Positions 1-9,902 are shown, numbered from the stretch's first letter. The stretch: 64,000 bases of DNA from Legionella maioricensis (GCF_023618015.1 NZ_JAJKBJ010000017.1:1-64000); one strand, 5' to 3'. The notes: generated from the letters alone by a model not told the origin. Program-made: numbers and translations.

Positions 1-59
1 GCCGCGGGACGTAGGTTTTGGATTCAACTACTAACAAACCTTAGTGAGGATTCAATACA

Positions 60-884
60 TCAAATTAAAACTGAAAAAGATCCTGTAACGCCATTTTTAG
101 CCAATTTCATTTTTAAATTATCAGCCATGTGTTTGTCACCAAATGGTCCCACTCTAACAACATAGTGTTGCTTGTAATGTTCGATAAATACTGGTGATGG
201 ACTGATATGGACTAACTTTTCTTTTAAGCGCCTTGCTAAAACCTCTGAGGAAAAAGCTCCTGCTTGCAGATAATAATGGGCTTGACCTGCTGGCCCCATT
301 AACGTTTCTATTTCCACCGGAGCAGTTCCCTTTGGAAATACGCCCAGTTTTAAAGCAGCAGCATACGATAAATCAATTACTCTATCCGCGTGAAATGGCC
401 CCCTATCATTCACCTTAACCACCGCAACGCGCCCATTATTTAAGTTTTTGACTTTTACATAGGTTGGTAAGGGTAAAGTCTTATGCGCCGCGGTCATGAC
501 ATACATATCATAGGGTTCGCCACTAGATGTTCGCTGCTTGTGAAATTTTGTTCCATACCAGGATGCGATACCTCTTGTCTTATAACCAGTAGAACTTTTC
601 AGCACTTCGTAAGTGCGTCCATCTACATAATATTCAGTTGGATTCCCATATCTGCTTAATGGCTCCTTTGTCGGGACAGGCTCCTTGAAAGTTATCGCTT
701 TCTTTTTTGTGGGTGCGCCATCTTGTTGAATGGTGTAGCGATGGGTTTTATTTCTGTAGCGATCGTATATTGAATTTTTGGAGTGGGCTGGAGATTTTGC
801 ACCAGTTGTTGAAATGGGAGGATTATTATTGGTTGTTTGACAGCCCGAGATAAGTACTGTGATTATTATTAATATTTTTCTCAT
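60..884 (-). CDS. rlpA: RlpA-family septal ring lytic transglycosylase / rare lipoprotein A
   Basis: 274 residues. The N-terminus is a lipoprotein signal with lipobox (LISGC, Cys at 15), so the protein should sit in the outer membrane facing the periplasm. A low-complexity linker leads to a double-psi beta-barrel domain (about residues 100-195: GIASWYG near its start, then a KVNDRGPF motif and the RVIDLSYAAA segment). A C-terminal SPOR domain (about 203-272, YYLQAGAFSS) follows, which binds denuded septal peptidoglycan. In the family RlpA cleaves or organises peptidoglycan at the septum. It is divergent from the carboxypeptidase gene at 1064. Function is inferred from domain order; whether the enzyme is active here cannot be judged. 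Confidence 0.9.
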   Translation of the reverse strand: MRKILIIITVLISGCQTTNNNPPISTTGAKSPAHSKNSIYDRYRNKTHRYTIQQDGAPTKKKAITFKEPVPTKEPLSRYGNPTEYYVDGRTYEVLKSSTGYKTRGIASWYGTKFHKQRTSSGEPYDMYVMTAAHKTLPLPTYVKVKNLNNGRVAVVKVNDRGPFHADRVIDLSYAAALKLGVFPKGTAPVEIETLMGPAGQAHYYLQAGAFSSEVLARRLKEKLVHISPSPVFIEHYKQHYVVRVGPFGDKHMADNLKMKLAKNGVTGSFSVLI

Positions 885-1063
885 ATTTTCTAATTTATAA
901 TTATTATTTTATCTAACTATACCGAAAAAGAGATACTTTTCGAAGTTTTGAGTCCAAATAATTTAAAACCGACAAAAAAAATCAATATTTTCATTCTGCT
1001 ATTTGGCCGGTTGCGGCAGGCTGTGATAATATAACAACATTTTGTAACTACATCAGGAATTAC

Positions 1064-2284
1064 ATGACTAAAGCCACGTCTTTTTTATTGACGACATTAT
1101 TTTTTATTACCCTATTTGTGCAGTCAACCAATTCAACTGCGGAAGGATCTTTACCTACGGATTTACAGAAGCCGTCGCCTTCAATTACAAACAAACCTTT
1201 AGTTACTCCTGCTGCCCCAGCATTGAATGCCAAGGCCTACATACTTATTGATGTAAACAGTGGAAAAATTATTGCAGAAAAAAATAGTGAAGAGCGTTTG
1301 CCACCGGCGAGCTTGACTAAAATGATGACTTTATATGTTGTCTCAAATGCATTACATCATGAGCAAATTCATTTAACCGATAGCGTAAGAGTGAGCCGCG
1401 ATGCCTGGAAAATTGGTGGTTCACGCATGTTTATCAAGGAAGGACAGCAAGTTTCAGTGGAAGACTTGTTAAAAGGTATTATCGTTGACTCCGGCAATGA
1501 TGCCTGTGTGGCTATGGCTGAGCATGTTGGTGGAACTGAAAATGCCTTTACTGATATCATGAACCAACAAGCCCAAAATCTTGGAATGACCAATAGTCAT
1601 TTTACCGACAGTACTGGTTTACCGGATCCCAACTTATATACTACAGCTAAAGATTTGGCTATTTTAGGCAGAGCGTTAGTTACTGATTTCCCTCAATATT
1701 ATAGTTGGTATAAACAAAAATGGTTTACCTATAACGGCATACGTCAACCTAATAGAAATCGATTATTATGGCGCGATAACCAAGTTGACGGCCTTAAAAC
1801 AGGGCATACTGCCGAAGCAGGTTTTTGTCTGGTTTCTTCTGCAAAACGTGACAACATGCGTTTATTAGCAGTTGTACTTGGTGAGCCCAATGACTCCTCA
1901 CGAGCAGATGATAGTGAAAAACTACTCAATTATGGTTTTAGGTTCTTTGAAACGCATCAATTATATAAGTCAGGTCAGTCTATTACCGAGATGCCTCTCT
2001 ATAAAGGTGCGGTAGATAAAGTAACTGTCGGATTAACTGATGACCAATTTATTACTATACCAGCGGGTCAATATCAAAGACTTAATATTTCAACTAAAAT
2101 TCCTTCCTATTTGCAGGCTCCAATCAAAAAAGGAGATAAAGTAGGCGATTTAGTAGTCCAATTTGATAATAATATTGTGTCAACTCGTCCCTTATATGCC
2201 CTTCAAACAGTTGATTCAGGTGGCTTTTACACCAGGACAAAAGACTCCATTCGCTTGGCATTCAAACGTTGGTTTGGATCTTAA
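1064..2284 (+). CDS. dacC: D-alanyl-D-alanine carboxypeptidase (PBP5/6 family)
   Basis: 406 residues with an N-terminal signal peptide (hydrophobic residues about 5-20). The serine DD-peptidase motifs are all present: S83-L-T-K86, S143-G-N145 and K245-T-G247. A C-terminal beta domain and a terminal amphipathic tail (about 385-406) are typical of PBP5/6, which trim the terminal D-Ala of peptidoglycan pentapeptides at the outer face of the inner membrane. The gene is followed 13 bases later by a D-amino-acid transaminase, then ybeD and lipB, an order common in gammaproteobacteria. dacA or dacC is equally possible as a symbol. Confidence 0.92.
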   Translation: MTKATSFLLTTLFFITLFVQSTNSTAEGSLPTDLQKPSPSITNKPLVTPAAPALNAKAYILIDVNSGKIIAEKNSEERLPPASLTKMMTLYVVSNALHHEQIHLTDSVRVSRDAWKIGGSRMFIKEGQQVSVEDLLKGIIVDSGNDACVAMAEHVGGTENAFTDIMNQQAQNLGMTNSHFTDSTGLPDPNLYTTAKDLAILGRALVTDFPQYYSWYKQKWFTYNGIRQPNRNRLLWRDNQVDGLKTGHTAEAGFCLVSSAKRDNMRLLAVVLGEPNDSSRADDSEKLLNYGFRFFETHQLYKSGQSITEMPLYKGAVDKVTVGLTDDQFITIPAGQYQRLNISTKIPSYLQAPIKKGDKVGDLVVQFDNNIVSTRPLYALQTVDSGGFYTRTKDSIRLAFKRWFGS

Positions 2285-2297
2285 GGTTAATTCACGG

Positions 2298-3134
2298 ATG
2301 AAGACAACATTTGTTAATGGCGAGTATCTCGACCCTAGCGACGCTAAAATTTCAATATTTGACCGTGGTTTTTTATTTGGGGATGCTGTTTATGAAGTTC
2401 TGCCCGTATACAACGGGCAGCCTTTTTTTGTTGAAAGGCATATAGAGCGCCTTAACTCTAATTTGAAAAAAATTAAAATCGAAGCGCCTCCATATGATTG
2501 GTATGAAATAATTCACCGCCTGGTTACTGAAAATAATGGTGGTAGTTTACAAATTTATATTCAGGTCACACGGGGCAATCAAGGGGTAAGAAAACACGAT
2601 ATTCCCTCATCTATTAGCCCTTCTGTTATTGCATTTACAATGCATAATCCTTTCCCATCTGACCTTGATAAGGAAAAGGGACTTGTTGCAAAATTGATTG
2701 AAGACATTCGCTGGTCAAGATGTGATATTAAAACAACTTCCTTAATTGCTAATATATTACTAAACGATGAGGCAGTATCATCCGGATACCAAACCTCAAT
2801 CTTGGTTCGGGATGGGATAATCAATGAGGGTAGCACCTCTAACGTATTTTTAGTTTCTCAAGAGGATGTGATTAAAACCTCGCCCTTAACCAATTTGTGT
2901 TTACCTGGTATTACACGCCAGGTAGCTATTGAATTAATATCGCAGCTAAATTGGGATTTCAGAGAGGAAGATATAAATGTCAGTGATCTTTTTAGTGCAA
3001 AAGAGGTTTGGATAACCAGTACCACCAAAGAAATTATGCCAGTTACCCAGATTAATGATTTTCTTATTAACAAAGGTAATGTTGGAAAATACTGGCGGAT
3101 TATTAACAAATCGTATCAACAATTATTAAGTTAA
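2298..3134 (+). CDS. dat: D-amino-acid transaminase (class IV PLP enzyme)
   Basis: 278 residues starting at the ATG at 2298; the reading frame is open further upstream but that part overlaps the carboxypeptidase and has no homology. A fold-type IV PLP aminotransferase is shown by the early F-D-R-G-F-L-F-G-D motif, a D-I-K-T-T-S segment carrying the likely PLP lysine, and N-E-G-S-T-S-N-V-F near the middle. D-Ala aminotransferase makes D-glutamate from D-alanine and 2-oxoglutarate. Its position directly after a D-Ala-releasing carboxypeptidase fits D-amino-acid recycling for the wall. A branched-chain or aminodeoxychorismate lyase role is possible in this fold but fits less well. Confidence 0.85.
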   Translation: MKTTFVNGEYLDPSDAKISIFDRGFLFGDAVYEVLPVYNGQPFFVERHIERLNSNLKKIKIEAPPYDWYEIIHRLVTENNGGSLQIYIQVTRGNQGVRKHDIPSSISPSVIAFTMHNPFPSDLDKEKGLVAKLIEDIRWSRCDIKTTSLIANILLNDEAVSSGYQTSILVRDGIINEGSTSNVFLVSQEDVIKTSPLTNLCLPGITRQVAIELISQLNWDFREEDINVSDLFSAKEVWITSTTKEIMPVTQINDFLINKGNVGKYWRIINKSYQQLLS

Positions 3135-3137
3135 ATT

Positions 3138-3401
3138 ATGACTAAACCTACATTAATGGAGTTTCCCTGCCATTTCCCTATAAAAGTTATTGGTATTAAC
3201 TCTCAAGTTTTATTAGATGAAATTAAGGAAATTACCATAAAACATTTTGTTGATTTCGAGGAGGAGCATCTGACCCACAAAGTGAGTCAGAAAAGTAATT
3301 ATCTGGCAATTACAATAACGGTATTTGCAAAAAATCAAGAGATGCTGGATGCATTATATCAAGAACTAACCAAGCATCCCGATGTAAAAATGGTTTTATA
3401 A
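3138..3401 (+). CDS. ybeD: YbeD / DUF493 family protein
   Basis: 87-residue alpha/beta protein with the family pattern: F-P-C-H-F-P-I-K near the N-terminus and a C-terminal H-P-D-V-K-M-V-L. The biochemical role of the family is unknown; its structure is ACT/ferredoxin-like. It lies 3 bases after the transaminase and its stop overlaps the lipB start by one base (TAATG), so dacC-dat-ybeD-lipB probably form one transcript with coupled translation. Confidence 0.9.
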   Translation: MTKPTLMEFPCHFPIKVIGINSQVLLDEIKEITIKHFVDFEEEHLTHKVSQKSNYLAITITVFAKNQEMLDALYQELTKHPDVKMVL

Positions 3402-4000
3402 TGAAAATTCATCATTTAGGTATTCAAGATTACGATAACGTATGGGTACAAATGAAAGCGTTTACCATCAATCGTGACAGCCACACTCCAGACGAGCTTT
3501 GGCTTTTAGAACATTACCCAGTGTATACACAGGGCCAGGCAGGTAAACCAGAACACATTCTGAATAATAACTCCATCAAAATTGTTCAATCCGATCGAGG
3601 TGGTCAAGTTACCTATCATGGCCCAGGCCAGTTAGTCGCTTATGTGTTAATGGATATACGCAGACGTAACCTTGGAATACGCACATTAGTTTCTCAATTA
3701 GAACAGGTATTACTTTCTGTACTTGCACAATATAAAATAGTAGCGAATACTCGTTGTGGTGCTCCTGGAGTATACGTAGGTGAAAAAAAAATAGCTTCGA
3801 TTGGTCTTCGCGTTAAAAATGGTTGTACTTATCACGGAATAGCTCTGAATGTTGACATGGATTTAAACCCATTTTTGGGAATTAACCCTTGTGGCTTCGC
3901 TAAAATGGAAATGACTCAAATAAGTCATTTTCAATCTATTATTAATGTAGAAGAAGTAAGTCAGCATTTTGTGCGAGATTTTTTAAATCAATTTAAATAA
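3401..4000 (+). CDS. lipB: Octanoyl-[ACP]:protein N-octanoyltransferase
   Basis: 199 residues. LipB moves octanoyl from acyl carrier protein to lipoyl domains, the first step of lipoate synthesis. Family motifs are visible: [16 protein letters not shown] (67-82), [11 protein letters not shown] with the catalytic lysine region (127-137) and N-P-C-G with catalytic Cys164. Length is near the family norm of about 200-215. Translation is coupled to ybeD by the one-base overlap. Confidence 0.95.
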   Translation: MKIHHLGIQDYDNVWVQMKAFTINRDSHTPDELWLLEHYPVYTQGQAGKPEHILNNNSIKIVQSDRGGQVTYHGPGQLVAYVLMDIRRRNLGIRTLVSQLEQVLLSVLAQYKIVANTRCGAPGVYVGEKKIASIGLRVKNGCTYHGIALNVDMDLNPFLGINPCGFAKMEMTQISHFQSIINVEEVSQHFVRDFLNQFK

Positions 4001-4009
4001 CGAGAAACT

Positions 4010-6049
4010 ATGAATTTGTTCGCAGATTATGTTCAACCGCTTACTGATTGGCTGCAAACAAACCCTCGATGGTCTTTATTTATTACTTTTTTTATCGCTT
4101 TAACTGAATCATTAGCTATTATTGGCAGTATTATCCCTGGCTCGGTAACTATGACAGCAATAGGAATACTTGCTGGGTCAGGGATTATGCGTCTGGATTT
4201 GACTTTATTAGCCGCTACATTAGGAGCAATCTGCGGTGATAGCCTTAGTTATGCCTTAGGTTATTTTTATAGCGAACGATTAATTGAGGTCTGGCCATTT
4301 AAAAAATACCCTCACTGGTTAAAGTATGGTGAAGAATTTTTTGCACGACATGGTGGAAAAAGCGTTTTGCTTGGTCGTTTTATAGGTCCATTAAGATCAT
4401 TAATTCCAGTTATTGCCGGAATATTACGCATGAAACAATGGCGATTTTTATTGGCGAACGTTTTATCTGCAATAGGTTGGTCTTTATTATATGTCATGCC
4501 TGGCGCTCTAATAGGCGCGGCCAGCCATGGGCTTTCAGCCGAAAGTGCCACACGCCTGTTTCTGCTAATACTCATTATACTTGCAGTGATTTGGTTAATT
4601 TCTTTGTTTTTGAAATGGCTATTTCTTAAATTAAGCTCCTTCTTTAAAAATAATTTACATCACTTTTGGTTGAGTTTGAAACATCATCCCTTGTTAGGTA
4701 AGCTCTATAATGCAATTACACCAGAAGAGGAACCAAATCATTTCCCAACCGCCGCATTGTTATTGTTATGCCTGCTTAGCTCGCTTTTTTTTATAATATT
4801 AGCTGTATTAAGTAGTAAAACCCAATGGCTTAACTGTTTTAACATACCGGTTCACCTGATAGTACAGAGCTTCCATACCCCATTATTAGAAGCATTTTTT
4901 ATTATTTGTACTCAATTAACAAGTACCTTCACTATCACCAGTCTTTATATCATCTGTTGTCTTTGGTTCCTCTATCATAAACATCTAAAAGTTATCCCTT
5001 ATTTGACCAGTTTAATTATTTCCAGTTATTTTATTGCCTTTTTATTAGCTTTCTTTATCAATAGCCCAAGACCCCAAGGCCTACAAGTCACTATGTCTGG
5101 CTCCTCCTTCGCAAGCAATCTCGAAATTGGCACCGCTTTTTATATATTTATCTTATTTTATATTAATAATAAATATACATTACTAACTAACTCGCTTAGA
5201 ACCTTTATTCTGGTTGTGCTGGGTCTAAGCGGGGTTGGAACAGTATATCTTGGAGATGTTTGGCCCACAGATATTTTAATCGCTTATTTTGCGGGAGTAA
5301 CTGTATGCCTGATTCATTATTTGATATACAGAAAATCTAATCTTAACTACTTAAAAACGACTCAATCAGCAACGATACTTCTTTCGCTACTTGCCGGCAT
5401 ATTATTTTCTACGGCTCTATCGACTTATCTGAATTTTAAAGCGTTGTCTTATAATCATACCCCCTACCGCAAAGAATATACCCTTAGTGAGTCAGTATGG
5501 TGGAACCAACAAAAACCGCTTTTGCCTATATATCGGTTGAACCGTATTGGTAACAGAATGAGTCTGTTAAATATACAGTACGTTGGAGAACTTGATGTAT
5601 TGCAAAGCAGCCTGGAACAGAATGGCTGGGAAACACACGCAGAGTCATTTGTTACAAAATTACTGATGAAGATGAATACTAGCTCTAATAAAATTACGTT
5701 TCCCTTATTGGCTCAGTTGTATGAAAACAAACCTCCTGAATTAATTATGACTTATAAAGACAGTCATTCCCCATTAATTTTAGAACTGTATATTTGGGAA
5801 TCGAATTATAATATTGTCGAATTAAATAAACCCCTCTTAATTGGCGCTCTTCATTCAAACAGGCACGAGAATGGCAAAAAAGACCATCAGCCTTCTTCTC
5901 AGTTAATTAATCCTTTGACTTATATTATGCCGGCTTTAAGTCAGTTTACTTTAAGACGAGTAGAACTGCCTAAAAGCATGATAAATTCAACCTTATTCCC
6001 CACTACCCCAATGATCTTGTTAATAAAAGATCCGGAAACGAAAAATTAG
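4010..6049 (+). CDS. lssY: LssY: DedA-PAP2-LssY_C fusion membrane protein
   Basis: 679 residues. Residues 1 to about 210 are a DedA (SNARE-associated/VTT) domain, recognised by E-S-L-A-I-I-G-S-I-I-P-G-S and the G-R-F-I-G-P-L-R-S-L-I-P motif. Residues about 245-445 form a multi-helix PAP2-like phosphatase module, and the C-terminal about 200 residues form the soluble domain named after LssY. DedA proteins are linked to polyprenyl or phospholipid translocation, PAP2 to lipid-phosphate hydrolysis. The PAP2 catalytic motifs are weak: N-S-P-R-P-Q is visible, but the usual SGH is replaced by a non-matching segment. It heads the lss locus; a direct role in type I secretion is not established. Confidence 0.82.
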   Translation: MNLFADYVQPLTDWLQTNPRWSLFITFFIALTESLAIIGSIIPGSVTMTAIGILAGSGIMRLDLTLLAATLGAICGDSLSYALGYFYSERLIEVWPFKKYPHWLKYGEEFFARHGGKSVLLGRFIGPLRSLIPVIAGILRMKQWRFLLANVLSAIGWSLLYVMPGALIGAASHGLSAESATRLFLLILIILAVIWLISLFLKWLFLKLSSFFKNNLHHFWLSLKHHPLLGKLYNAITPEEEPNHFPTAALLLLCLLSSLFFIILAVLSSKTQWLNCFNIPVHLIVQSFHTPLLEAFFIICTQLTSTFTITSLYIICCLWFLYHKHLKVIPYLTSLIISSYFIAFLLAFFINSPRPQGLQVTMSGSSFASNLEIGTAFYIFILFYINNKYTLLTNSLRTFILVVLGLSGVGTVYLGDVWPTDILIAYFAGVTVCLIHYLIYRKSNLNYLKTTQSATILLSLLAGILFSTALSTYLNFKALSYNHTPYRKEYTLSESVWWNQQKPLLPIYRLNRIGNRMSLLNIQYVGELDVLQSSLEQNGWETHAESFVTKLLMKMNTSSNKITFPLLAQLYENKPPELIMTYKDSHSPLILELYIWESNYNIVELNKPLLIGALHSNRHENGKKDHQPSSQLINPLTYIMPALSQFTLRRVELPKSMINSTLFPTTPMILLIKDPETKN

Positions 6050-6095
6050 GCAGGCCAGCAGGGACAAGTGCCGGGCGAACTTTAATAATTCATTT

Positions 6096-6181
6096 CGTCT
6101 TAGCGTGCGTTAACGAAGCAATCCGGACCAATGTTCAATAGTAATCCTGATCTGGATTGCTCATTGTGTTCGCAAAGACTA
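6096..6181. repeat. REP-like palindrome, family A
   Basis: Long imperfect palindrome. The inner arms are GCAATCCGGA (6118-6127) and TCTGGATTGC (6151-6160), and the flanks are related to the widespread CGTCATTGCGAGC...GAAGCAATCC repeat. Similar sequences occur at about 51970-52055 and 61468-61505. It fills most of the gap between lssY and lssZ. Confidence 0.6.
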
Positions 6182-6270
6182 GATACGATTGTTTTTGCAT
6201 GCACACGTTCTTGTCCGGACAGGCTAGCCATGTCGTTGAATTGCTGATATATATATAGCACTATTGAAGA

Positions 6271-6903
6271 ATGGAACTTCTCATTTCAAGGGTTGGACCA
6301 ATGCATACCTTAGCTAAAGTTATCCACTGCCTCTTTCCATTAATTGCTTTAATACTTTTAATTATTGGAGTAAAAAGAAATACTATTTATTATGTAATTT
6401 CTTCCTTATGGTTAAGTCTCATCGCTCTGCTAATCCATTATCAATCATCAGGTGGCCAAATTTTTGGCAGTTATTTTAATTTTCTTAATGCAGCTATCTA
6501 TACGGTTAATTTAGTCATATTGTTCATTTCGTTAATCCGAATCATTTCTCATTTAAGTGGCAACAGTACTGTTTTCAAATATACAAGCAGTTTAATTAAA
6601 TCTTTTATCGTCATAGGTAGTTTATTAGTTATTACCAATCTTTGGATTAATGCATATTTCATTGAGAATCGAATGGTTGGAACGCCAATCATGCAGGTAG
6701 CTTTAGCCAAGAAGGCAACTTATTGTAATTATAGATATGTATTTTATAAGGTGGCCGCTGATGGTTCCGTTTTATACTTATGCCCCAATCATTTCGGCCT
6801 AATACCAGCCATTGGCCGTTTGTCCATTAACCCTGACTTCATTGCGACACAGCTGCCTATGCCAAGTAAAAAGCAGATGTTGTTGCAACAACATAAGGGC
6901 TAA
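6271..6903 (+). CDS. lssZ: LssZ-like integral membrane protein
   Basis: 210 residues with about four hydrophobic helices in the first 135 residues, then a polar C-terminal part containing two cysteines (YCNYRYVFYK and LCPNHFG segments). No enzymatic motif is recognised. The symbol is assigned from position between lssY and the lssA-like gene in the described Legionella lss locus, so it is a context call. An ATG at 6301 (MHTLAKVIH) is an alternative start that would place the first membrane helix at the very N-terminus. Confidence 0.65.
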   Translation: MELLISRVGPMHTLAKVIHCLFPLIALILLIIGVKRNTIYYVISSLWLSLIALLIHYQSSGGQIFGSYFNFLNAAIYTVNLVILFISLIRIISHLSGNSTVFKYTSSLIKSFIVIGSLLVITNLWINAYFIENRMVGTPIMQVALAKKATYCNYRYVFYKVAADGSVLYLCPNHFGLIPAIGRLSINPDFIATQLPMPSKKQMLLQQHKG

Positions 6904-6978
6904 GAGAGGCTAGTGACAAAATTGTTCTTAAGATTATAATTTGATATTATGCTTATAAATCACCAAATTAATGTTTAT

Positions 6979-7680
6979 ATGAAACGTTTCATTCCTTTAT
7001 TTTTAGTGTTTTTCTGTCTTAATGGTTATGCCATGGCACCGAAACTCAACTGGGATAATGCGATTGATCGTGCAGTTAAACGGTATGGATTACGTGTAGA
7101 ACCCCAACTGATTTCTTTTTTTTCCAAAGCTGGAGTAAGTTATCCTCCTCGTGAAATAGCACTGCTTGCTTTCAAGTCTGAACGAAAAGTTGAGCTATGG
7201 GCAAAAAACCCAAATCAACCATGGAGACATATTCATAATTATCCTTTAACCGGATTTAGTGGACGATTAGGACCTAAGCTAAGAGTCAACGATAAGCAAA
7301 TACCTGAAGGTGTATACAAGCTCGTTAATTTTAATCCATTCAGTAGTATGCACTTATCAATGATGATTAATTACCCTAATAGTTTTGACAGAGAAAAAGG
7401 TTATTTGGATGGGCGAAGAGACTTGGGAAATAATATTTTTATTCATGGTAAGAGCTTATCTGTAGGATGTCTTGCTGTTGGAGATCTTGCTATAGATCAG
7501 CTGTTTATTTTAGCCAGACGTGTTGGTCTTCAGAATATTCAGGTCATTATTGCTCCCAATGACATGCGCCATAAAAAGCCATCCACCTCTACATTTGCGC
7601 AACCCCGGTGGCTTCCAGAACTTTATAAACAGATCGCGGAGTCACTTAAACCGTTTAGTAAATCTAAATATACTGTTTAA
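6979..7680 (+). CDS. lssA: L,D-transpeptidase family protein with signal peptide (LssA)
   Basis: 233 residues from the ATG at 6979; an upstream ATG at 6949 adds ten polar residues before the signal peptide and is less likely. The signal peptide is MKRFIPLFLVFFCLNGYAMA. A YkuD catalytic domain spans about 60-195 with the motif H156-G-K-S-L-S-V-G-C164, the catalytic Cys and His of L,D-transpeptidases. These enzymes crosslink peptidoglycan or attach proteins to it in the periplasm. Placed before lssB and lssD, it could remodel the wall for secretion, but that is inference from context. Confidence 0.8.
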   Translation: MKRFIPLFLVFFCLNGYAMAPKLNWDNAIDRAVKRYGLRVEPQLISFFSKAGVSYPPREIALLAFKSERKVELWAKNPNQPWRHIHNYPLTGFSGRLGPKLRVNDKQIPEGVYKLVNFNPFSSMHLSMMINYPNSFDREKGYLDGRRDLGNNIFIHGKSLSVGCLAVGDLAIDQLFILARRVGLQNIQVIIAPNDMRHKKPSTSTFAQPRWLPELYKQIAESLKPFSKSKYTV

Positions 7681-7709
7681 CCTTAAAAAATAGTAATTTA
7701 AATTAATTT

Positions 7710-7723
7710 TAAGTATATACTTA
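7710..7723. promoter_or_regulatory. Perfect 14-bp palindrome upstream of lssB
   Basis: TAAGTATATACTTA is a perfect palindrome 16 bases before the lssB ATG at 7740. The core AAGTATATACTT recurs upstream of pilB at 13119-13130. It contains TATACT, which could be a -10 element, so a bound regulator could overlap the promoter. The cognate factor is not recognised. Confidence 0.45.
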
Positions 7724-7739
7724 GATAAAACTATAAATT

Positions 7740-9902
7740 ATGGATGATATGGTTACCTTAAGAAAGCAATCGTGGTCTCACGTAGATTTAGGTGAAACTG
7801 CCGAAAATGATTCTCTTTTGGCCTGTCTTGTTTTATTGACAAGATATTATCAGAATCCTTTTTCTCCCCTTTCTCTTATCGCTCGCCTGCCCTTAGTCAA
7901 TAATAAACTAACCGTGGAACTGTTCGTCAGATCTGCTGCGAGGGCTTCTCTGGATGCAGAAGTACAAACATTAAAATTAGATCAAATTGAAGATGCGAAT
8001 ATTCCCGCAGTTTTAATGAAGAAAGATGGAAATGCTGTTTTGTTGATTTTAGATGACGACGGGAAAAGAGTTGTCCTTGACCCTAAACAGCCCGATATGA
8101 CATTAGATATCAAGGAAATTGCCCCCGAGTTAACTCAACAAGTTATTTTTGTTGATTTACAATTTAAACATACGGAAAGATCGCAGGAAACATTAGCCCA
8201 GCAACCTAAAAATTGGTTTTGGAAAGTGATGCTTAAATCCTGGCCTCTTTACTCTGAGGTTCTCATCGCCTCACTTCTGGTCAATATTTTTGCGTTAGTC
8301 ATACCTCTATTTACCATGAATGTTTATGATAGAGTCGTTCCCAATCATGCAACGGACACCATGTGGGTATTAGCCAGTGGCGTAGCTCTTGTCTTTATTT
8401 TTGATACCCTACTCAAAACCTTAAGATCTTATTTTATTGATGTTGCTAACAAGCATACAGACCTTGAGTTATCGGCAACTATATTTCAACAAGTCCTGGG
8501 CTTAAAGATGGAAACCCGACCTAAATCCGTAGGTTCGCTGGCGAATACCGTCCAATCATTTGAATTATTTCGTGATTTTATTACCTCCAGTACAATGACT
8601 GTTCTTGTCGATCTGCCTTTTGCATTTATATTTCTATTTGTTATTTATTTAATTGGCGGTAATTTATTTTGGATCCCATTCATTGTTGTTCCTATAATAT
8701 TTCTAATCGGCCTTATACTTCAGTGGCCTTTGATAAGGCTTACCAGGAAGGCATATCAATACTCAGCAGAAAAACAGGCCACTTTATTTGAGTCTTTAGC
8801 TGCTATCGAAACAGTGAAGACAACTGGAGCTGAATCTATACTGCAGTCTCGTTGGGAAAAAATAATTGATGAATCCTCAAAAAACTCAATGCACTTACGA
8901 TTTGTTTCAAATAGCAGTATGAATCTCACTAATCTTGCTCAACAAATTGCAACCATAGCAATTGTTATTGCAGGAGTATACATGATTTCTAATAATGAAT
9001 TGACAACAGGTGCATTGATCGCCTGCACTATTTTGACTGGCAGAGCTATGGCTCCTATGGCAGTAGTTTCCTCCCTATTCACTCGTTACTTTCAATCAGT
9101 CAATGCCCTGCAATCATTAAATAAAATTATGCAACTTGATACCGATATTAATGAAAATACCAAATTTCTCCATCGACCTGCACTTAAAGGGGATATTGAG
9201 TTTAGACAGGTTTTTTTTCATTATCCTGGCGACGAAATTAATGCATTAAGTAATCTTAATTTTAAAATTAAAGTTGGAGACCGCATAGCTATTATTGGCC
9301 GTGTTGGCTCTGGAAAATCTACACTAGGGAAGTTGCTATTAAAATTATTTCTCCCTAGTGAGGGAACAATATTGATGGATGGAACTGATTACAAGCAAAT
9401 TAATCCCGATGATTTACGTCAACAAATTGGTTATGTGCCACAGGATGTGGTTCTATTGTATGGTAGCGTAAGGGATAATATCTGTGTTGGTGCCCCCTTT
9501 ATTCGTGATAGTGAGCTTATCAAAGCTGCAGAAATTGCTGGGGTTACCTCTTTCACAAACAATCATCCCAAGGGATTTGATAGACAAGTTGGTGAAAAAG
9601 GTGCCGAATTATCAGGCGGTCAAAGACAAGCAGTTGCAATGGCACGCGCCTTAATTATGAATCCTAATGTATTACTTTTGGATGAACCTACGTCATCAAT
9701 GGATGATAATAGTGAGAGACAAATAAAAGCTCGTCTCAATCAGTATTTGACGAATGAGCATACTTTAATTTTAATCACCCACAAAATATCAATGCTTGAA
9801 TTAGTTAATAGAATCATCGTCTTAGAAGATGGTAAAATTATTGCAGACGGCTCCAAAGAGGCCGTTATTAATGCACTTAAATCAGGTAGCGTGAGGAAAT
9901 AA
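7740..9902 (+). CDS. lssB: Type I secretion ABC transporter LssB
   Basis: 720 residues. An N-terminal C39-like domain (about 1-130) carries N-D-S-L-L-A-C-L where active peptidases have Q-x-x-C-G, so it is probably a non-cleaving docking domain of the LapB type. A six-helix exporter domain covers about 160-430. The nucleotide-binding domain shows Walker A GRVGSGKST near 519, signature LSGGQ near 623, Walker B VLLLDEPTS near 645 and a switch His in LITHK. Published work on Legionella links LssB/LssD to export of the RtxA adhesin; no rtxA is in this window. An ATG at 7749 preceded by GGATGAT is an alternative start. Confidence 0.92.
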   Translation: MDDMVTLRKQSWSHVDLGETAENDSLLACLVLLTRYYQNPFSPLSLIARLPLVNNKLTVELFVRSAARASLDAEVQTLKLDQIEDANIPAVLMKKDGNAVLLILDDDGKRVVLDPKQPDMTLDIKEIAPELTQQVIFVDLQFKHTERSQETLAQQPKNWFWKVMLKSWPLYSEVLIASLLVNIFALVIPLFTMNVYDRVVPNHATDTMWVLASGVALVFIFDTLLKTLRSYFIDVANKHTDLELSATIFQQVLGLKMETRPKSVGSLANTVQSFELFRDFITSSTMTVLVDLPFAFIFLFVIYLIGGNLFWIPFIVVPIIFLIGLILQWPLIRLTRKAYQYSAEKQATLFESLAAIETVKTTGAESILQSRWEKIIDESSKNSMHLRFVSNSSMNLTNLAQQIATIAIVIAGVYMISNNELTTGALIACTILTGRAMAPMAVVSSLFTRYFQSVNALQSLNKIMQLDTDINENTKFLHRPALKGDIEFRQVFFHYPGDEINALSNLNFKIKVGDRIAIIGRVGSGKSTLGKLLLKLFLPSEGTILMDGTDYKQINPDDLRQQIGYVPQDVVLLYGSVRDNICVGAPFIRDSELIKAAEIAGVTSFTNNHPKGFDRQVGEKGAELSGGQRQAVAMARALIMNPNVLLLDEPTSSMDDNSERQIKARLNQYLTNEHTLILITHKISMLELVNRIIVLEDGKIIADGSKEAVINALKSGSVRK

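Noticed and set aside
1..59. Window edge before the rlpA stop
   Set aside because: Too short to support any feature.
1003..1030. Possible TTGGCC-16-GATAAT promoter before the carboxypeptidase gene
   Set aside because: Both boxes are weak matches; plausible but not distinctive enough to list.
2163..2297. Extended N-terminus for the D-amino-acid transaminase
   Set aside because: It overlaps the carboxypeptidase coding end and has no similarity to class IV aminotransferases; ATG 2298 fits the family.
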